Source: Tachypleus tridentatus
Taxonomy: Eukaryota; Arthropoda; Merostomata; Xiphosura; Limulidae
Assembly: GCF_004210375.1 (NCBI RefSeq)
Contig: NC_134829.1
Location: 30,954,034 to 31,018,033 of the forward strand
Reading direction: 5' to 3'
Length of the DNA: 64,000 bases
Shown here: positions 11,647 through 22,478 of the stretch, one piece after another
How positions within the stretch are numbered: the stretch's first letter is position 1
Layout of the letters: every line of letters starts with the position of its first letter
The notes under the pieces: model-generated
What the model saw: only the letters and a program-made list of their open reading frames with translations
Database searches by the model: none
What the model was told of the DNA's origin: nothing
Translations under genes and position numbers: made by a program

Positions 11647-12094
11647 ACTTTTATATGAGATGCTAAACTAAATGATTTAAAAACAAATGTTTTGTGAAAA
11701 CTTAATTAAATGTTTAGTTTGTGAATTAATGTAATAAAAACTGGGACGACTTGTGTTGTTCAAAACAGCTTTGAATACATTCGCTGTAACTTTCACTGAT
11801 AATTTGAAACGTGCTTTATATACTCTGTTAATTAATTATATTTATCATTTTATGTTCGCTTCTTTATGTAATTTGAGAATAATTGTATTTTTGCTAGATA
11901 AATATATCAGCTACCATTATATAATAAAATCCAAACATATTACTTGCTAGAAGCTGTAGTTAAAATGATATTTTAACTAATCTGAGCTATTCTCGAAGTT
12001 CATAAAAAGAATTTAATGTTATATTATTTGAATAGAATGTGACTTTCTTATTCACGTATGCTCGTGTCTCGAAAAAGGTGGATACAGTATTGAC
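11647..12094. other. Spacer of the inverted duplication, left part
   Basis: Single-copy-looking AT-rich sequence with no gene or repeat recognised. Small open frames here are not supported by any motif. Confidence 0.4.
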
Positions 12095-12216
12095 AGCCTC
12101 TCGCTAGTACAGTGGTAAGTATACAGATTTACAACGCTAAAATCAGGGGTTCGATTCCCCTCGGTGGGCTCAGCAGATAGCTCCATGTTGCTTTGCTTTA
12201 AGAACACACACGCACA
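12095..12216 (+). mobile_element. tRNA-derived SINE, family 2 (short)
   Basis: A head with A-box-like tagtacagtggtaagt and B-box-like gggttcgattcccctcgg, followed by only a short tail: cagatagctccatgttgctt, then tgctttaagaacacacac. It lacks the long body of family 1. A second copy lies on the minus strand at 47402-47523. The tail resembles those of family 1 and of the LINE at 28357-34617. Confidence 0.85.
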
Positions 12217-12349
12217 ATTGTAGTACTCTATTATTCTTAATAGAATAATTTCTACAGTAAGTTTCACTCATGTCACATGTATTTACAGGTGTATAACATG
12301 ATTCCATGTATAGAAAGACCTTGAATTTTTTAAGCAAATTGTTTTTGTT

Positions 12350-12576
12350 TGGCGCCCGCGTCGCGCTAAATATGCTCGCCCTCCCAGCCGTGGGGGCGTA
12401 TAATGTGACGGTCAATCCCACTGTTCGTTGGTAAAAGAGTAGCCCAAGAGTTGGCGGTGGGTGGTGATGACTAGCTGCCTTCCCTCTAGTCTTACACTGC
12501 CAATTTAGGGACGGCTAGCACAGATAGCCCTCGAGTAGCTTTGTGCGAAATTCCAAAACAAACAAACAAACAGTTT
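12350..12576 (+). mobile_element. tRNA-derived SINE, family 1, 5'-truncated
   Basis: Begins in the head remnant ggcgcccgcgtcgcgctaaa and continues through ctcgccctcccagccgtggg, the complete body and the 3' end gcacagatagccctcgagta, with an (AAAC)n tail. Most of the tRNA-like promoter is gone. Confidence 0.9.
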
Positions 12577-13395
12577 TGGTTTGTTTGTTTGTTTTGAGGT
12601 TCGGTTTGGCTTTTCTAGTAGAAAACAAACAAATTGTCTGGAATTTCGGAACATCGGACGACATTGTCAAGTAACTTTAGAATGTTACTTTTGTGAAGAA
12701 ATTCTCAGAAGTTATTTTTAAACTACGCTAACATGCGCTTTGATGTAATCAACACAACAACAAGTGCAATTTTCCGTTGTTCAAACGTTACAGACATATT
12801 AATGTGACATAGCTTAAATCATAAACATGTAATAAACAACTTTTTAAAGTTTTCGTCAGAGGAGAACTTATTTTCTGTTACAAAACAAAACACCTTAAGA
12901 TATAGTGATCTCAAAACATCTTCACACAATTAGTGTACGTTACACAAACTAACTCTTTTGATATTATACTAGAAATATTTTAGTATTGCGACAAGACCGA
13001 TTCATTTCAAATAAAAAATCACTTGATTAATTGTAATTAGCATATAACATGAATATCTTATAGTCATGAAGAATCGATACAAATGATACAATTATAAATA
13101 TGTTATTGTAATGCAGTTGGTGGCAGAATATCAACACAATTATTTAAAGACAAACAACATAGCTTTGATTAAATATATTTTAACCATGGATTGCTTACTG
13201 GAAATTTATCTCTGAACTCGTGTATTATACTAGAGGTACAGTCAGGAATTGTTTTAAGAGTAAAAAATATATATTGTCTTATACACTGGCAAATATTGTT
13301 TTTATCATTGAATCAACTTGTCTAATTTTAATTTGCTGATTCATATTCACAGGCTTAATGAATATAAGATTATATAAAGACACATTGTGTAGCCC
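12577..13395. other. Spacer of the inverted duplication, right part
   Basis: AT-rich non-coding sequence. It starts with a (GTTT)n tract that is a rough inverse of the preceding SINE tail. No gene or named repeat is visible. Confidence 0.4.
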
Positions 13396-14171
13396 AAAAT
13401 GTAGTTATAAGAATCATCCGCAAGTATTATTCAAAGGTAAACAGTACTTTTTAGCGTAGACTAATATACATTTGTCAAATCAGGCCTAATGAAGGACCAC
13501 TTTATTTGAAATGAATAGCATATAATATGCACTAAAATAAAATTTTAAGAGTCAGTTTATAAATCCCTTCTCTATCCGGAAGGCTAGAGATTGTAGTGAG
13601 GGAACGAGTAGCAGCACCGTAATCCTATAAATATTGACCCTGTATTACTACATAACATTTATTATACATTCTTTCAGAAACAACATGGAACTCAATTTTG
13701 AGCAATAATAAGTGATTCCTTTTTACACCTGTAACAGGATCGACACATTTCAAACAGGACACAAGTTTAAAAACTCTAGCCCAGACATTTATTTCAAGAG
13801 TTAATCTTCCTGCACACGTTTAAAACTGGCATGTTTCGATACCGTTTATTAATACGTTGTTTGGTTTGAATTTCGCGTGAAGTTACACGAGGACAACCTG
13901 TGCTAATCGTCCCTAATTTAGAAATATAAGACCAGATGGAAGGCAGCTAATCATCACCACCCACTCCCAACTCTTGGGCTACTCTTTTACCGACGAATAG
14001 TAGGATTAACTGTCACATTATAACGCCCTCACGACTGAAAGGGCGAGTATGTTTGGTATAACAGAGATTCGAACCCGCGATCCTCGGATTACGAGGCGAG
14101 TACCTTAGCCACCGGGCCATTAATACCTCGTACAAGAGAGAAGTGAGTAGACAAATCTAGTTAAGTAATAA
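13396..14171. repeat. Right arm of the 776-bp inverted duplication
   Basis: Reverse complement of 10871-11646. Differences are scattered substitutions such as ggaagattaactctt against ggaagattgactctt; no large indel separates the arms. The outer edge runs straight into a 5'-truncated SINE at 14174, whereas the left arm is bordered by a complete SINE. Confidence 0.95.
13856..14118 (-). mobile_element. Family 1 SINE, inverted copy in the right arm
   Basis: The minus-strand counterpart of the SINE at 10924-11186, with the same head variant and the same ATTAATAC / GTATTAAT flanks (13848-13855 and 14119-14126). It came with the inverted duplication rather than by independent insertion. Confidence 0.9.
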
Positions 14172-14173
14172 GT

Positions 14174-14330
14174 AACTATTCGTTGGTAAAAGAGTAGCCC
14201 AAGAGTTGGCGGTGGGTGGTGATGACTAGCTACCTTCCCTCTAGTCTTACACTGCAAAATTAGGGACGGCTAGCACAGATAGCCCTCGAGTAGCTTTGTG
14301 CGAAATTCAAAAACAAACAAACAAAAAAAC
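14174..14330 (+). mobile_element. tRNA-derived SINE, family 1, 5'-truncated
   Basis: Starts abruptly within the body (actattcgttggtaaaagag), directly at the outer end of the right inverted arm, and continues to the 3' end with an (AAAC)n tail. The tRNA-like head is absent. No clear target duplication was seen, so the truncation may mark a rearrangement junction. Confidence 0.9.
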
Positions 14331-14775
14331 ATATATGTGGGTCGATTGTTTCTGGTTGTTATATTATTATTTGAGTCAAAGCATTTTATTACTTGATAGT
14401 TGTAACTGACTAAATTATATCACCATTCTCAGTTTTGTGTAATCTTAACGTACAATATTTGTTTGAATTAGGGCTACTTACTTTAAAAACAAAGAACATC
14501 AAAAAGAAAAGGTTCACAAAGGAATAAATATGAAATACTTATTTCGTATGAGAAAATGAAATAATATCTTATTAAATTACATATATGAGAAAATACTGAA
14601 CTTTTTTCCTCATTATTTTTGTTTAACATTCATCTATAATGCTATATTGTGCTGAGTTTTCCGAAAATGTGTATATATATATATATGTTTTTCTTCGTGA
14701 TAATTTTGTTCTCTCTCACACAGGTACAGGATATATACATAATCTGTAGAAGGCTGAAATCATGTGGCCAGTGAA
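14331..14775. other. Non-coding stretch, nothing recognised
   Basis: AT-rich sequence with a short (TA)n run near 14672-14685. No gene or repeat family is supported. Confidence 0.4.
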
Positions 14776-15039
14776 TAGCACAACTGTGGCCAGCTCGAAT
14801 TTAGGAATGAACTTTTCCATAATTTATTTTTTATCGCACATTTGGTAATCAACAAATGTATTTCTCACGTCATGGTTAATGTCATGCGCTTCATCACTGC
14901 CACAAACACCGCCCATTTTGTAACGTCAGTCTGGTTGAGATGTTTGTTATCGAGTGTGCGTTGTTTTTCATGCGCTTGCAAACATACTTTTATTGTGCAA
15001 CTTTCAATTGTTTAAATATATATTTTTTTAATCTTATAA

Positions 15040-16646
15040 TTTGGATAAGTGGAAAATTCGAAAACGAAAGAATCCAGATGATGGTGAACATTCAGAAAAT
15101 AAAGATAATTTTATTGATTCTGACATTACTGTCGAAAAGAGAATGGCGCGTGACAGGGAAAACGTGAATGTGATGAAAGTTGAAATTTGTAGTGATTGAA
15201 GCAATAAGCCAGTGTGTCTTTTGTGAAACAAAGTATTTAGGAATAATAAAGTATACAACCTTAAGCAACACCTTAACAATTTTCAGAACATATTTGATGT
15301 AAAATTTCCAGTTGATAGCAAAAATCGTATGAATGAAATTATCCGTCTGAAAGCACAACTTCATGAACAAAAGAGAGGTCTGAAAAGATGTTTATCATCG
15401 ATAGAACTAGTTACGTTAGCTAGCTATAAAATAGCTTGGATTCTAGTCTTAAAAAATCATTTTCTGTGCTGAACTAGTAAAAGAAATATTGATTGCAGTC
15501 ATTGAAAATCTGTTGGAGAATTATGATTCAAAAATAAAGGATGATATTCTTCAAAAGGTAAATAATGTGCAATTAAGTTGAAGAACAATTGTCCGCAGAA
15601 TGCTTGAGTTTGCGAAAGTCATAAGAAATTAATTGCTTGAACAACTAAAACATTGTATTTTTCTTTAGCACCAGATGAGTGAACAGATGTTAGTGACACT
15701 ACACATTTGATATTTTGGGCTCGATATGTAACTTCAGGTCTTTAAGTGGGGGAAGAAATGCTTGGCCTTTGTGGATTACGAGATTGAACATTTGAAAAAA
15801 AACATCTTTGAAAAATTTCTTGAAATGTCAAAAAAATTCAATCTGAATTTTAAAAAAACTGGTTTCTGTCACAAGCATTTAATTGAAAATAATGTGAAGT
15901 CCACGCTGCCATCTTTCCACTGTATTTTGCATCAGGAAAGTTTTGTGCTCAGATGTATAAAAGTTATGAATTGAAAAATTTGATGGACATTGTTGTAAAA
16001 ATTATATTCGAAGCTCTCTCACCCATCGATAGTTTGTTGAGTTTTTGAATAAAAGCAGTGACTGTACTTTTGATGATCAAACGGATTTTACAAATGCTAG
16101 ATGATTAAGCAGAGGAAGTTATGAAACGAGTTATTTCCTTATTTCCTCAAATAAAAGAGTATCTTGTTCAAAAATGTAAGATTGAAAATTTCCCTGAAAT
16201 TAAAACTCTGTCATGGCAGTGTGGTTTGCACTTTGTGTGGCACGATGGCTCTTTGAATAAATTGTGCTTAATTCCAAAACGATCAATGAATAATTTGAAT
16301 ACGAAGCTTCAGGGAAGAGCTAAAATAATAAGCGAGCAATCACAGACCCTTCATGAATTTCAATTAAAGCTAAACCTCGTTGCAGAACAATTACAAAAGA
16401 ATGATTTGACACATTTTGCAAAGTTGAATAGTTTTCTAGAAAATAATAATCACTACGATTTCTCTGATGCTAAAGATGATCTCTATGTAAACTGGATAAA
16501 AAATCTATCTTAAAAATTTAAATCGTGTTTTAAAAATTTGAAATTGATATTTGAATTTTTGCATGGCCCATTTCAATTTGACTTACGAAATTTCGGTGAG
16601 GAAATTACATCTTTATTATCTTTGGATAAGTGTGGATTTGAATAAT
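15040..16646 (+). pseudogene. hAT-like transposase (ZBED/GTF2IRD2-type), 5' and central part
   Basis: Piecing frames together by eye gives a hAT-type protein. The N-terminal BED-like zinc finger (KPVCLL, then VFRNNKVYNLKQH) has its second cysteine codon changed to TGA. Middle sections are peppered with stops. A longer intact piece at 16121-16513 includes VMKRVISLFPQIKEYL and NLNTKLQGRAKIISEQSQ, resembling the region of GTF2IRD2/FAM200-type domesticated hAT proteins that reads as LQGKGK-like. The frame continues to GEEITSLLSLDKCGFE just before the LINE insertion. Many stops and frameshifts rule out function. Confidence 0.65.
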
Positions 16647-16659
16647 TTCAAAATTATTT

Positions 16660-18767
16660 CCAAATCCGCTTTTAGCGATTTAAACTCAGTAGATTTCGAC
16701 ACACAACACCAACACCATGTCAACAACTACATAAATACAAACCAAGCTTCATTCTCACCAGGATTTCCCGGAGAGACACTAGAAGCATACTCAAATTCAA
16801 TCAATAGAAAAATAACCATAACCGAACTAAAGATTAATATCAAAAACTTGAAGAACACTTCCCCCGGACATGACCAAATATTATTCTCAAAAAAAGTTCC
16901 ACTCTCTTACTACAACACCTCACAAACATCATGAACATTTCATTAGCGACAGGGTATTACCCTGACACGTGGAAAAAAAGCCATCATAACAACGATCCCC
17001 AAAACAAACTAACAGAACAAATCCAGATAATTTCCGCCCCATCAGTCTGTTAAGCTGCCTTGGCAAACTGATGGAGAGAATTATCTCCAACCGTCTCCTC
17101 CATTTTTGCGAATCAAACAACATCCTTCCAGAATCTCAAAATGCCTCCAGAAAAAATAGACAAACAACAGATCACCTCACACGACTCACCGAATCAATAT
17201 ACAAAGCTTACAACAACAATCAAGTAACCATCGGGGTATTCCTAGATGTCAAAAAAGCATTCGACAGCGTTTGGCACAATGCCATCATATACAAACTAAA
17301 CCACCTACAAATAAATCCTACGATAGTCAAATGGATTTCAAATTTTTAACCAATAGAACAGCACAAGTAAAAGTCAATAAAACCATATCCAAATTATTTA
17401 ATATAACGGCAGGAGTGCCCCAAGGATCAGTCCTCTCTCCACTTCTTTACATAATTTTCGTCAGTGACATACCTTTTCCAAATCTAACATACACACACAA
17501 TTCACAATACGCAGATGACATCGCAATCTGGAGCACCTCCAGAAACCCAGTAATGGCCATGTCTCGCGTACAAGAATCACTAAACAACGTCTCAACATGG
17601 AGCAACAAGTGGAGGGTCGTGTTAAATCCGACAAAAACACAAGCAATCACCTTCTATAGAAAACTAAAGAAGCAAAGAAAAAATCTAGAAAAATAAAACT
17701 ATCACTTGGAAACACAACCATTAACATGAGCAAAAACATCACATTCCTTGGCGTCACTTTCGACACAAAACTAACATGGAAAAAACACATAAACAATATA
17801 CACTCATCAATAAGAAAAAGGATTTCATATCTAAAGACTATAACCGGTAAACAATCGAAATGCGCACCGAACACCATTATACAAATATACAAGGCTTACA
17901 TCCGTCCACTAATAGAGTACGGATGTCAAGTAACATACAACATGTCAAACAACACACTAAAAAAATCCAAGTGCAACAAAACAAAATATTAAAATCCGCA
18001 TTCAGTTTACCATCTTTTACACCAACAAATTATCTACATCAAATTAGTAATTTACCAACTATAAGAGATAGAATAACAGAACTTTCTATGAAATATTATC
18101 GAAAAGCAGAAAACAGAAACAAACTAACGGCATCACTACACAAATTATCAAGTGCACCAACAAAATACATATCACCATACAACATATTTCAAGAATCACA
18201 ATCCACTCAACAAAGAGTCTAAATACATAATAACTATGTTATTAACATGAATTCCTTTTTTTTTTTCAGGTACAGGGGCACGACAGGCAAAACTTTCGGC
18301 GCCTGTCGTGAAAGTGGGTTTTCTCGGGTACTCCCTGTTTCCCCACATCAAAATCTTCAGGCATTGGATTTCTAGATCCCAGCCCAGGCAACCTTTTGCC
18401 CGACCCAGAATCAGGCCGTTTGATTTGATCTGAACTTGAATGAATTACATTCATGTTCACATCTACCCAACTTTTTCTTTTCGAGACAGGTCCCGACCTT
18501 TCCTTCTTTCCACTGCCACCTTTGCCTCCACCCAAAAGACCATTTAGTGAGACATTCCCCACCCAAAAAGTCAAGAATAATAACGATAATTAATTTATTA
18601 AAATAATAATAATAAAAAAAAAACCCACCACTTAATCCTAATAACAATCCACGAAAGGGGACGAAGAGGAACCACAAAGTTCCTGAACACCCCAGTTGGA
18701 GAGAGAACTCTTCGAATTTCTCTCTCTCTAAACTGAACCCCTGCCACGTTAGTTTAGTTTAGTTTAG
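16660..18767 (+). mobile_element. 5'-truncated Jockey-type non-LTR retrotransposon
   Basis: A 2.1-kb LINE fragment flanked by the exact 13-bp duplication TTCAAAATTATTT (16647-16659 and 18768-18780). The 3' end is a (TTTAG)n tail at about 18748-18767. The coding part spans about 16672-18222 and the rest is 3' untranslated. Endonuclease and early RT are missing through ordinary 5' truncation. It inserted in the transposase gene of the surrounding hAT element, so it is younger than that element. Confidence 0.9.
16672..18222 (+). pseudogene. Reverse transcriptase ORF2 fragment of the Jockey-type LINE
   Basis: Spread over several frames (breaks near 16920, 17345, 17695 and 17990). Recognisable RT landmarks in order: SPGHDQ, QTTDHLTRL, the palm motif FLDVKKAFDSVWHN, AGVPQGSVLSPLLY, the catalytic box QYADDIAIW (YADD intact), NPTKTQ, and FLGVTFDTKLTWKKHI. 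The C-terminal part ends with SPYNIFQESQSTQQRV. No RNase H domain follows, as in the Jockey clade. Frameshifts make it non-functional. Confidence 0.85.
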
Positions 18768-18780
18768 TTCAAAATTATTT

Positions 18781-18900
18781 GCCATGTTTGTATCCACATG
18801 GGTGTGTCAATATTTTCTACGCTAGATTTTCCCAAGTCTAGATACAGATCTCAGCTTACTGACAAATTTAGAAGCAGAGCTAAGACGCTCATTATATGTA
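18781..18900 (+). pseudogene. hAT transposase C-terminal dimerisation region, resumed after LINE
   Basis: Directly after the second LINE target copy, the hAT frame resumes: an aligned stretch ending in IFSTLDFPKSRYRSQLTD, which matches the conserved end of hAT transposases (CEqtFS...K...RSrLTDehL). One frameshift separates it from the preceding bases. It confirms that the LINE at 16660-18767 split a single transposase gene. Confidence 0.65.
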
Positions 18901-19040
18901 AAAACGGCTCATTTGGATTGAGAATTTTTTTTACATCATCGTCAAATTCACAATGAAAGAATGAGGTAACTGACCACTATTTGTTCGCTCCTCTACGTAA
19001 AAAATTTGCTGAACCCAAACGAGCCGTTTTTACATATATA
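18893..19040. mobile_element. Foldback / MITE-like palindromic element
   Basis: Arms of about 42 bp in inverse orientation: left begins tatatgtaaaaacggctcat, right, read inward, begins tatatgtaaaaacggctcgt, and homology continues through tttgg(g)tt and an A/T-rich run. The loop includes accactatttgttcgctcct. There is no coding capacity and no obvious target duplication. It sits at the 3' part of the decayed hAT element. Confidence 0.6.
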
Positions 19041-19261
19041 TTTTTCTCTACAAGTCGGTTTTCTCGACATCACTGATTAAAATGCTCATTGTTATATTAA
19101 TATCTTAAATCAAATTTCACGAAACTATTTGATGAAAACCCCCATCAATTTTCACATTGATTGTTAGTTGAAATTCAATTATTTTGATTAAACTAACAAA
19201 TTTCAATATTTTTTTTTAATAGTGTGGCCAACGTGATTTTCATCAGCCACAGTTGTGGCTA

Positions 19262-20940
19262 CTATGGAAAATAAGTTGCTCACACCTGCTCTGAAATGTC
19301 CAAGTTCTAGACATCTTAATTACGAAACTGTCCAATATATAATTACCTTATCTAACCATTTGTTTTGACAAAGCATCCGTCAAATTTCTCAAATATAATG
19401 TATTTCACGATAAGAATAAAGTATTTGTACAATAGAAAGTGCCTAAAATAAAGTATTGCATGTGACTGACACGAGACTTCCACATGTGACACATGTTACA
19501 CTTCGTCGAAATGAAAGTTGCTGCATGACAAATCCTGACATCATCAAGCATTCGTGTTATATTTCACGCATCGTCTACGTTTCATACCAAAACGTGCATA
19601 ACGCATCTCCCACGTTACATGTCAAGAGGTATGTCCCATATCTTTCCAGTCAAACAGAAGTCACACATCTTTCATGTTTTATATTTAGCACTACAACACG
19701 AATCTTCCAAGTTCCACATCAAGCAATGTATTACGTATCTTTCGGGTTTTCTTTTTGTTATTCATTCAAACTTATTTACCAATACATACGTTTTTGTTAA
19801 AACCATCTCGCAAAACTTCTTATGCAAGAGGCTTCTGGCTAAACAGATGCATTCTTCTTTGGATATAAGACTTAAAAACACGCTAAACCTAATGATTCTT
19901 AATTCTTAAAAGTTTACCACAAAATAATTATTTAGCCTTTCATAATTACATCGTGCACGAATTTTAGGTTTTATTATTTAAGTGTGTGTTAGACGTCATG
20001 CTTTACTTCATTTATCAAGCAGCTGAAAAATAGGAACTAAAGAACTAGCATGTTATTTTTAAGAAATGTAACTGTTCATCTTTCTGTTGTGATGCCATGT
20101 AGCCTGCTGTTGATATTTAAGATGGGAAAATTATGTTTAACAGTAAAATATAGTTACACATGTTAAATCTTGGGATGCAGCCACTGATTGAACTGAGAAA
20201 AAACATCGTGATTTAAGCATGTAAATATTATCAAAGACAGGAATAAGACGTTATTTCGATGTACTTGCTCTAACTACAAATCGTAAAATACCAAATAACC
20301 AAACAATGAAACAACTGCCCAGACCTTTGTGTAAAACGATTTGATGAAATTGTAATTCGAGAACTGCAGTAGCTTGGAGCACACAGTTTGTATGAACACT
20401 AAAATAACATATCATTTCGGTCGATAATTCTCACATGCTGAAATCGAGAAATAGTTACAGAGTCATTCGACGGGAATCAAAGTCTAAAAACAGTACAACG
20501 GCAGTAACAATGAACATTTGACACATGTATGTTCTGCACCAAACATTTAATTATTGGACGTTTCAGAATATACATATTCCATCTACAGCAAGCTATATTG
20601 AACATGGTAAATTATTAAGTACAAACATTTTATAAAGTTTAAACGTTCTATAAAAGTATGAAGTAAAATAAAGAGACAATCGAATAAACAGAAGAAAATA
20701 ATACAATAATATTATACAAGTATGTAGAAAAATACAAAACTTCACTACAGTTAAATTATTATTTAAATCAATTAAAATAGATATACTTTCATTATAAATC
20801 CAGTATTTGAAAATCCAGGTAAGATGACTTTGAAATTCGTAATCAAAATAGTGTAGTTAGCGTTTTCATTGTGTGTGTGTGAGAATTGTGGAGTCTGATA
20901 GACTTGATAATTTTTATAAGCCATTTTTAATTTTAATAAA
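19262..20940. other. Non-coding stretch, nothing recognised
   Basis: About 1.7 kb with only short open frames (for example 19456-19800 on the plus strand) that lack recognisable motifs. No RNA gene or repeat family is supported. Confidence 0.4.
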
Positions 20941-20945
20941 TAGTG

Positions 20946-21206
20946 TTTGTTTTGTATTTGAATTTTGTGCAAAGCTACACGAGGGTCATCTGCGATTGCT
21001 GTTCCCAATTTAGCAGTGCAAATCTAGAAGGAAGGCAGATAGTTAACCACCAACTGCTAACTCTTGGGCTATTTTTTTTACCAATGAATAGTGGGATTGA
21101 CCGTTACATAAATACGAACCCACGGCTGAAAGGGCAGGCATGTTTGGTGCGATGGGGATTCAAATCTGCGACCCTCAGATTACAAATCGAACGCCTAACC
21201 CTCCTG
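20946..21206 (-). mobile_element. tRNA-derived SINE, family 1, diverged copy
   Basis: Minus-strand copy: tail at the low-coordinate side (tgaattttgtgcaaagctac), body (gggctattttttttaccaat), and head near 21206 (gcgaccctcagattacaaat). It is more diverged than the copies at 10-14 kb. It lies about 200 bp downstream of the likely ILKAP polyadenylation signal. Confidence 0.9.
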
Positions 21207-21408
21207 TTAGTAAATAGTATGAAAACATGGCTAACTTGTAAAAGTGTGTTATATATATTTGGCATAACAGATACTGATGACAGATGCTATTTAATATTTT
21301 TAAATATAAACAACGCATCAGAAGAACTATTTAACACTACCTAATTCAAAAGTAAAAGTAAGCCTGCTGAAACTAAAGAGAATGAAACGTAAAGACCTTA
21401 ATATAAAT

Positions 21409-21414
21409 TTTATT
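21409..21414 (-). terminator. Candidate ILKAP polyadenylation signal
   Basis: AATAAA on the minus strand, about 330 bp downstream of the ILKAP stop codon. It is the first canonical hexamer I see in that 3' region. Assignment is by position only. Confidence 0.45.
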
Positions 21415-21746
21415 ACTTTCTGTTCAAGCTCAATCGATCCAATTATAATACAAAACAATGTAATTACTTCACATTCAAAATGTACATAAAATACTGTGTT
21501 CAAAATACAGTTAAAAGTTAGAACAAAAATTTACATGTTATAGAAAATAATGAACTCAAGGGAAAACTGACTCACAACATAAGATGCATTGATAATAATC
21601 CTACAGCTGATTACAATCAGAGACAAGTATATGGATGATTTTGCAAATGTTCCATAAAGCAATCTTTCTGTACTCTTCCACTTTGCTGGTATTTCCTCAA
21701 AACTGACACAAAAGGTTTGTAAAGGAATTCAAAGTTTCCATAACTT

Positions 21747-21896
21747 TTATTGGTTTGGTTCACTTTTTTCTATGCCTACAATTACCACTGTAACATTATC
21801 CCCACTAAGCTTACGCAAAGCTTCATTTACAAGTTTACCACATATTCCTTCATAATTGGAAAATACCTGCTTCTCCTTAGCTGCTGCTCCGTCATC
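21747..21896 (-). CDS. ILKAP-like PP2C phosphatase, terminal coding exon
   Basis: The last coding exon: 49 codons plus TAA (21747-21749). The acceptor is ctctttttag at 21897-21898 and the exon starts in phase 0 with DDGAAAKEKQVF. It ends GDNVTVVIVGIEKSEPNQ. The GDN aspartate is the C-terminal metal-binding residue of the PP2C fold, and DNVTVVIV is the standard final beta strand. Human ILKAP ends a few residues after the same strand, so the length fits. It is separated from the previous exon by a 19-kb intron loaded with satellites and transposons. Join phase and family pattern make the assignment firm; an additional small exon between them cannot be ruled out. Confidence 0.9.
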   Translation of the reverse strand, partial: DDGAAAKEKQVFSNYEGICGKLVNEALRKLSGDNVTVVIVGIEKSEPNQ

Positions 21897-22478
21897 CTAA
21901 AAAGAGTATATTAGATAAGGATCATCAAGGCATCATAATGTATAGAAAAACAAATGTATACTACTAATCTTATATTTCAATTTTAGCAGATATTGTACAT
22001 AAATTCCTTATAGTGCAATGTATAACGTATTGCAATTACATTTCTGTGGATATCAGAGATATTATCCACCTTATTTCACAAGCTAAATACATATTAATTC
22101 TATGCTACGAGAGTACCTATTTCAGTTGTTGTTACTCCAGCTACAAAAAACGTGCAGTAAAACATTCAATATTAGATGAAAATATATGAAATAAATACAT
22201 TAAGATATAACACCTAAAACCTCTTTTAAATATCCTGTATTATTTATGCACTTTAACTGTGAAAGCCACCATACTTCAAAAACCAGTATAAATTCAAGGT
22301 AAACATTTTCAATCCTAAATGAGGATGTGTGCAGTTTTGTCAAACAGTAATAATTAAACTGATTGATGTGATGTGAACATAAAAAGCAAGGAAATAAAAA
22401 AGGAAAGGAACAATTATGATAAAGGTTATTTTGAATGAAGATGAGTATGAATGTACTGAGTTTAAAGGAAGCACACTG
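21897..22478. other. Intron sequence next to the terminal ILKAP exon
   Basis: About 580 bp of ordinary AT-rich intron between the acceptor and the start of the 106-bp array. No other exon or repeat was recognised. Confidence 0.4.

Larger units (their letters stand above)
14776..19261 (+). mobile_element. Decayed hAT-type DNA transposon with nested insertions
   Basis: Encloses the two halves of a hAT-like transposase pseudogene (15040-16646 and 18781-18900). Proposed ends are tagcacaactgtgg at 14776 and, inverted at 19261, tagccacaactgtgg. hAT elements normally have short inverted repeats and 8-bp target copies; here the flanking octamers CCAGTGAA and CTATGGAA agree at only five positions, so the exact ends are tentative. 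A Jockey-type LINE (16660-18767) and a foldback element (18893-19040) lie inside it. Confidence 0.55.
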
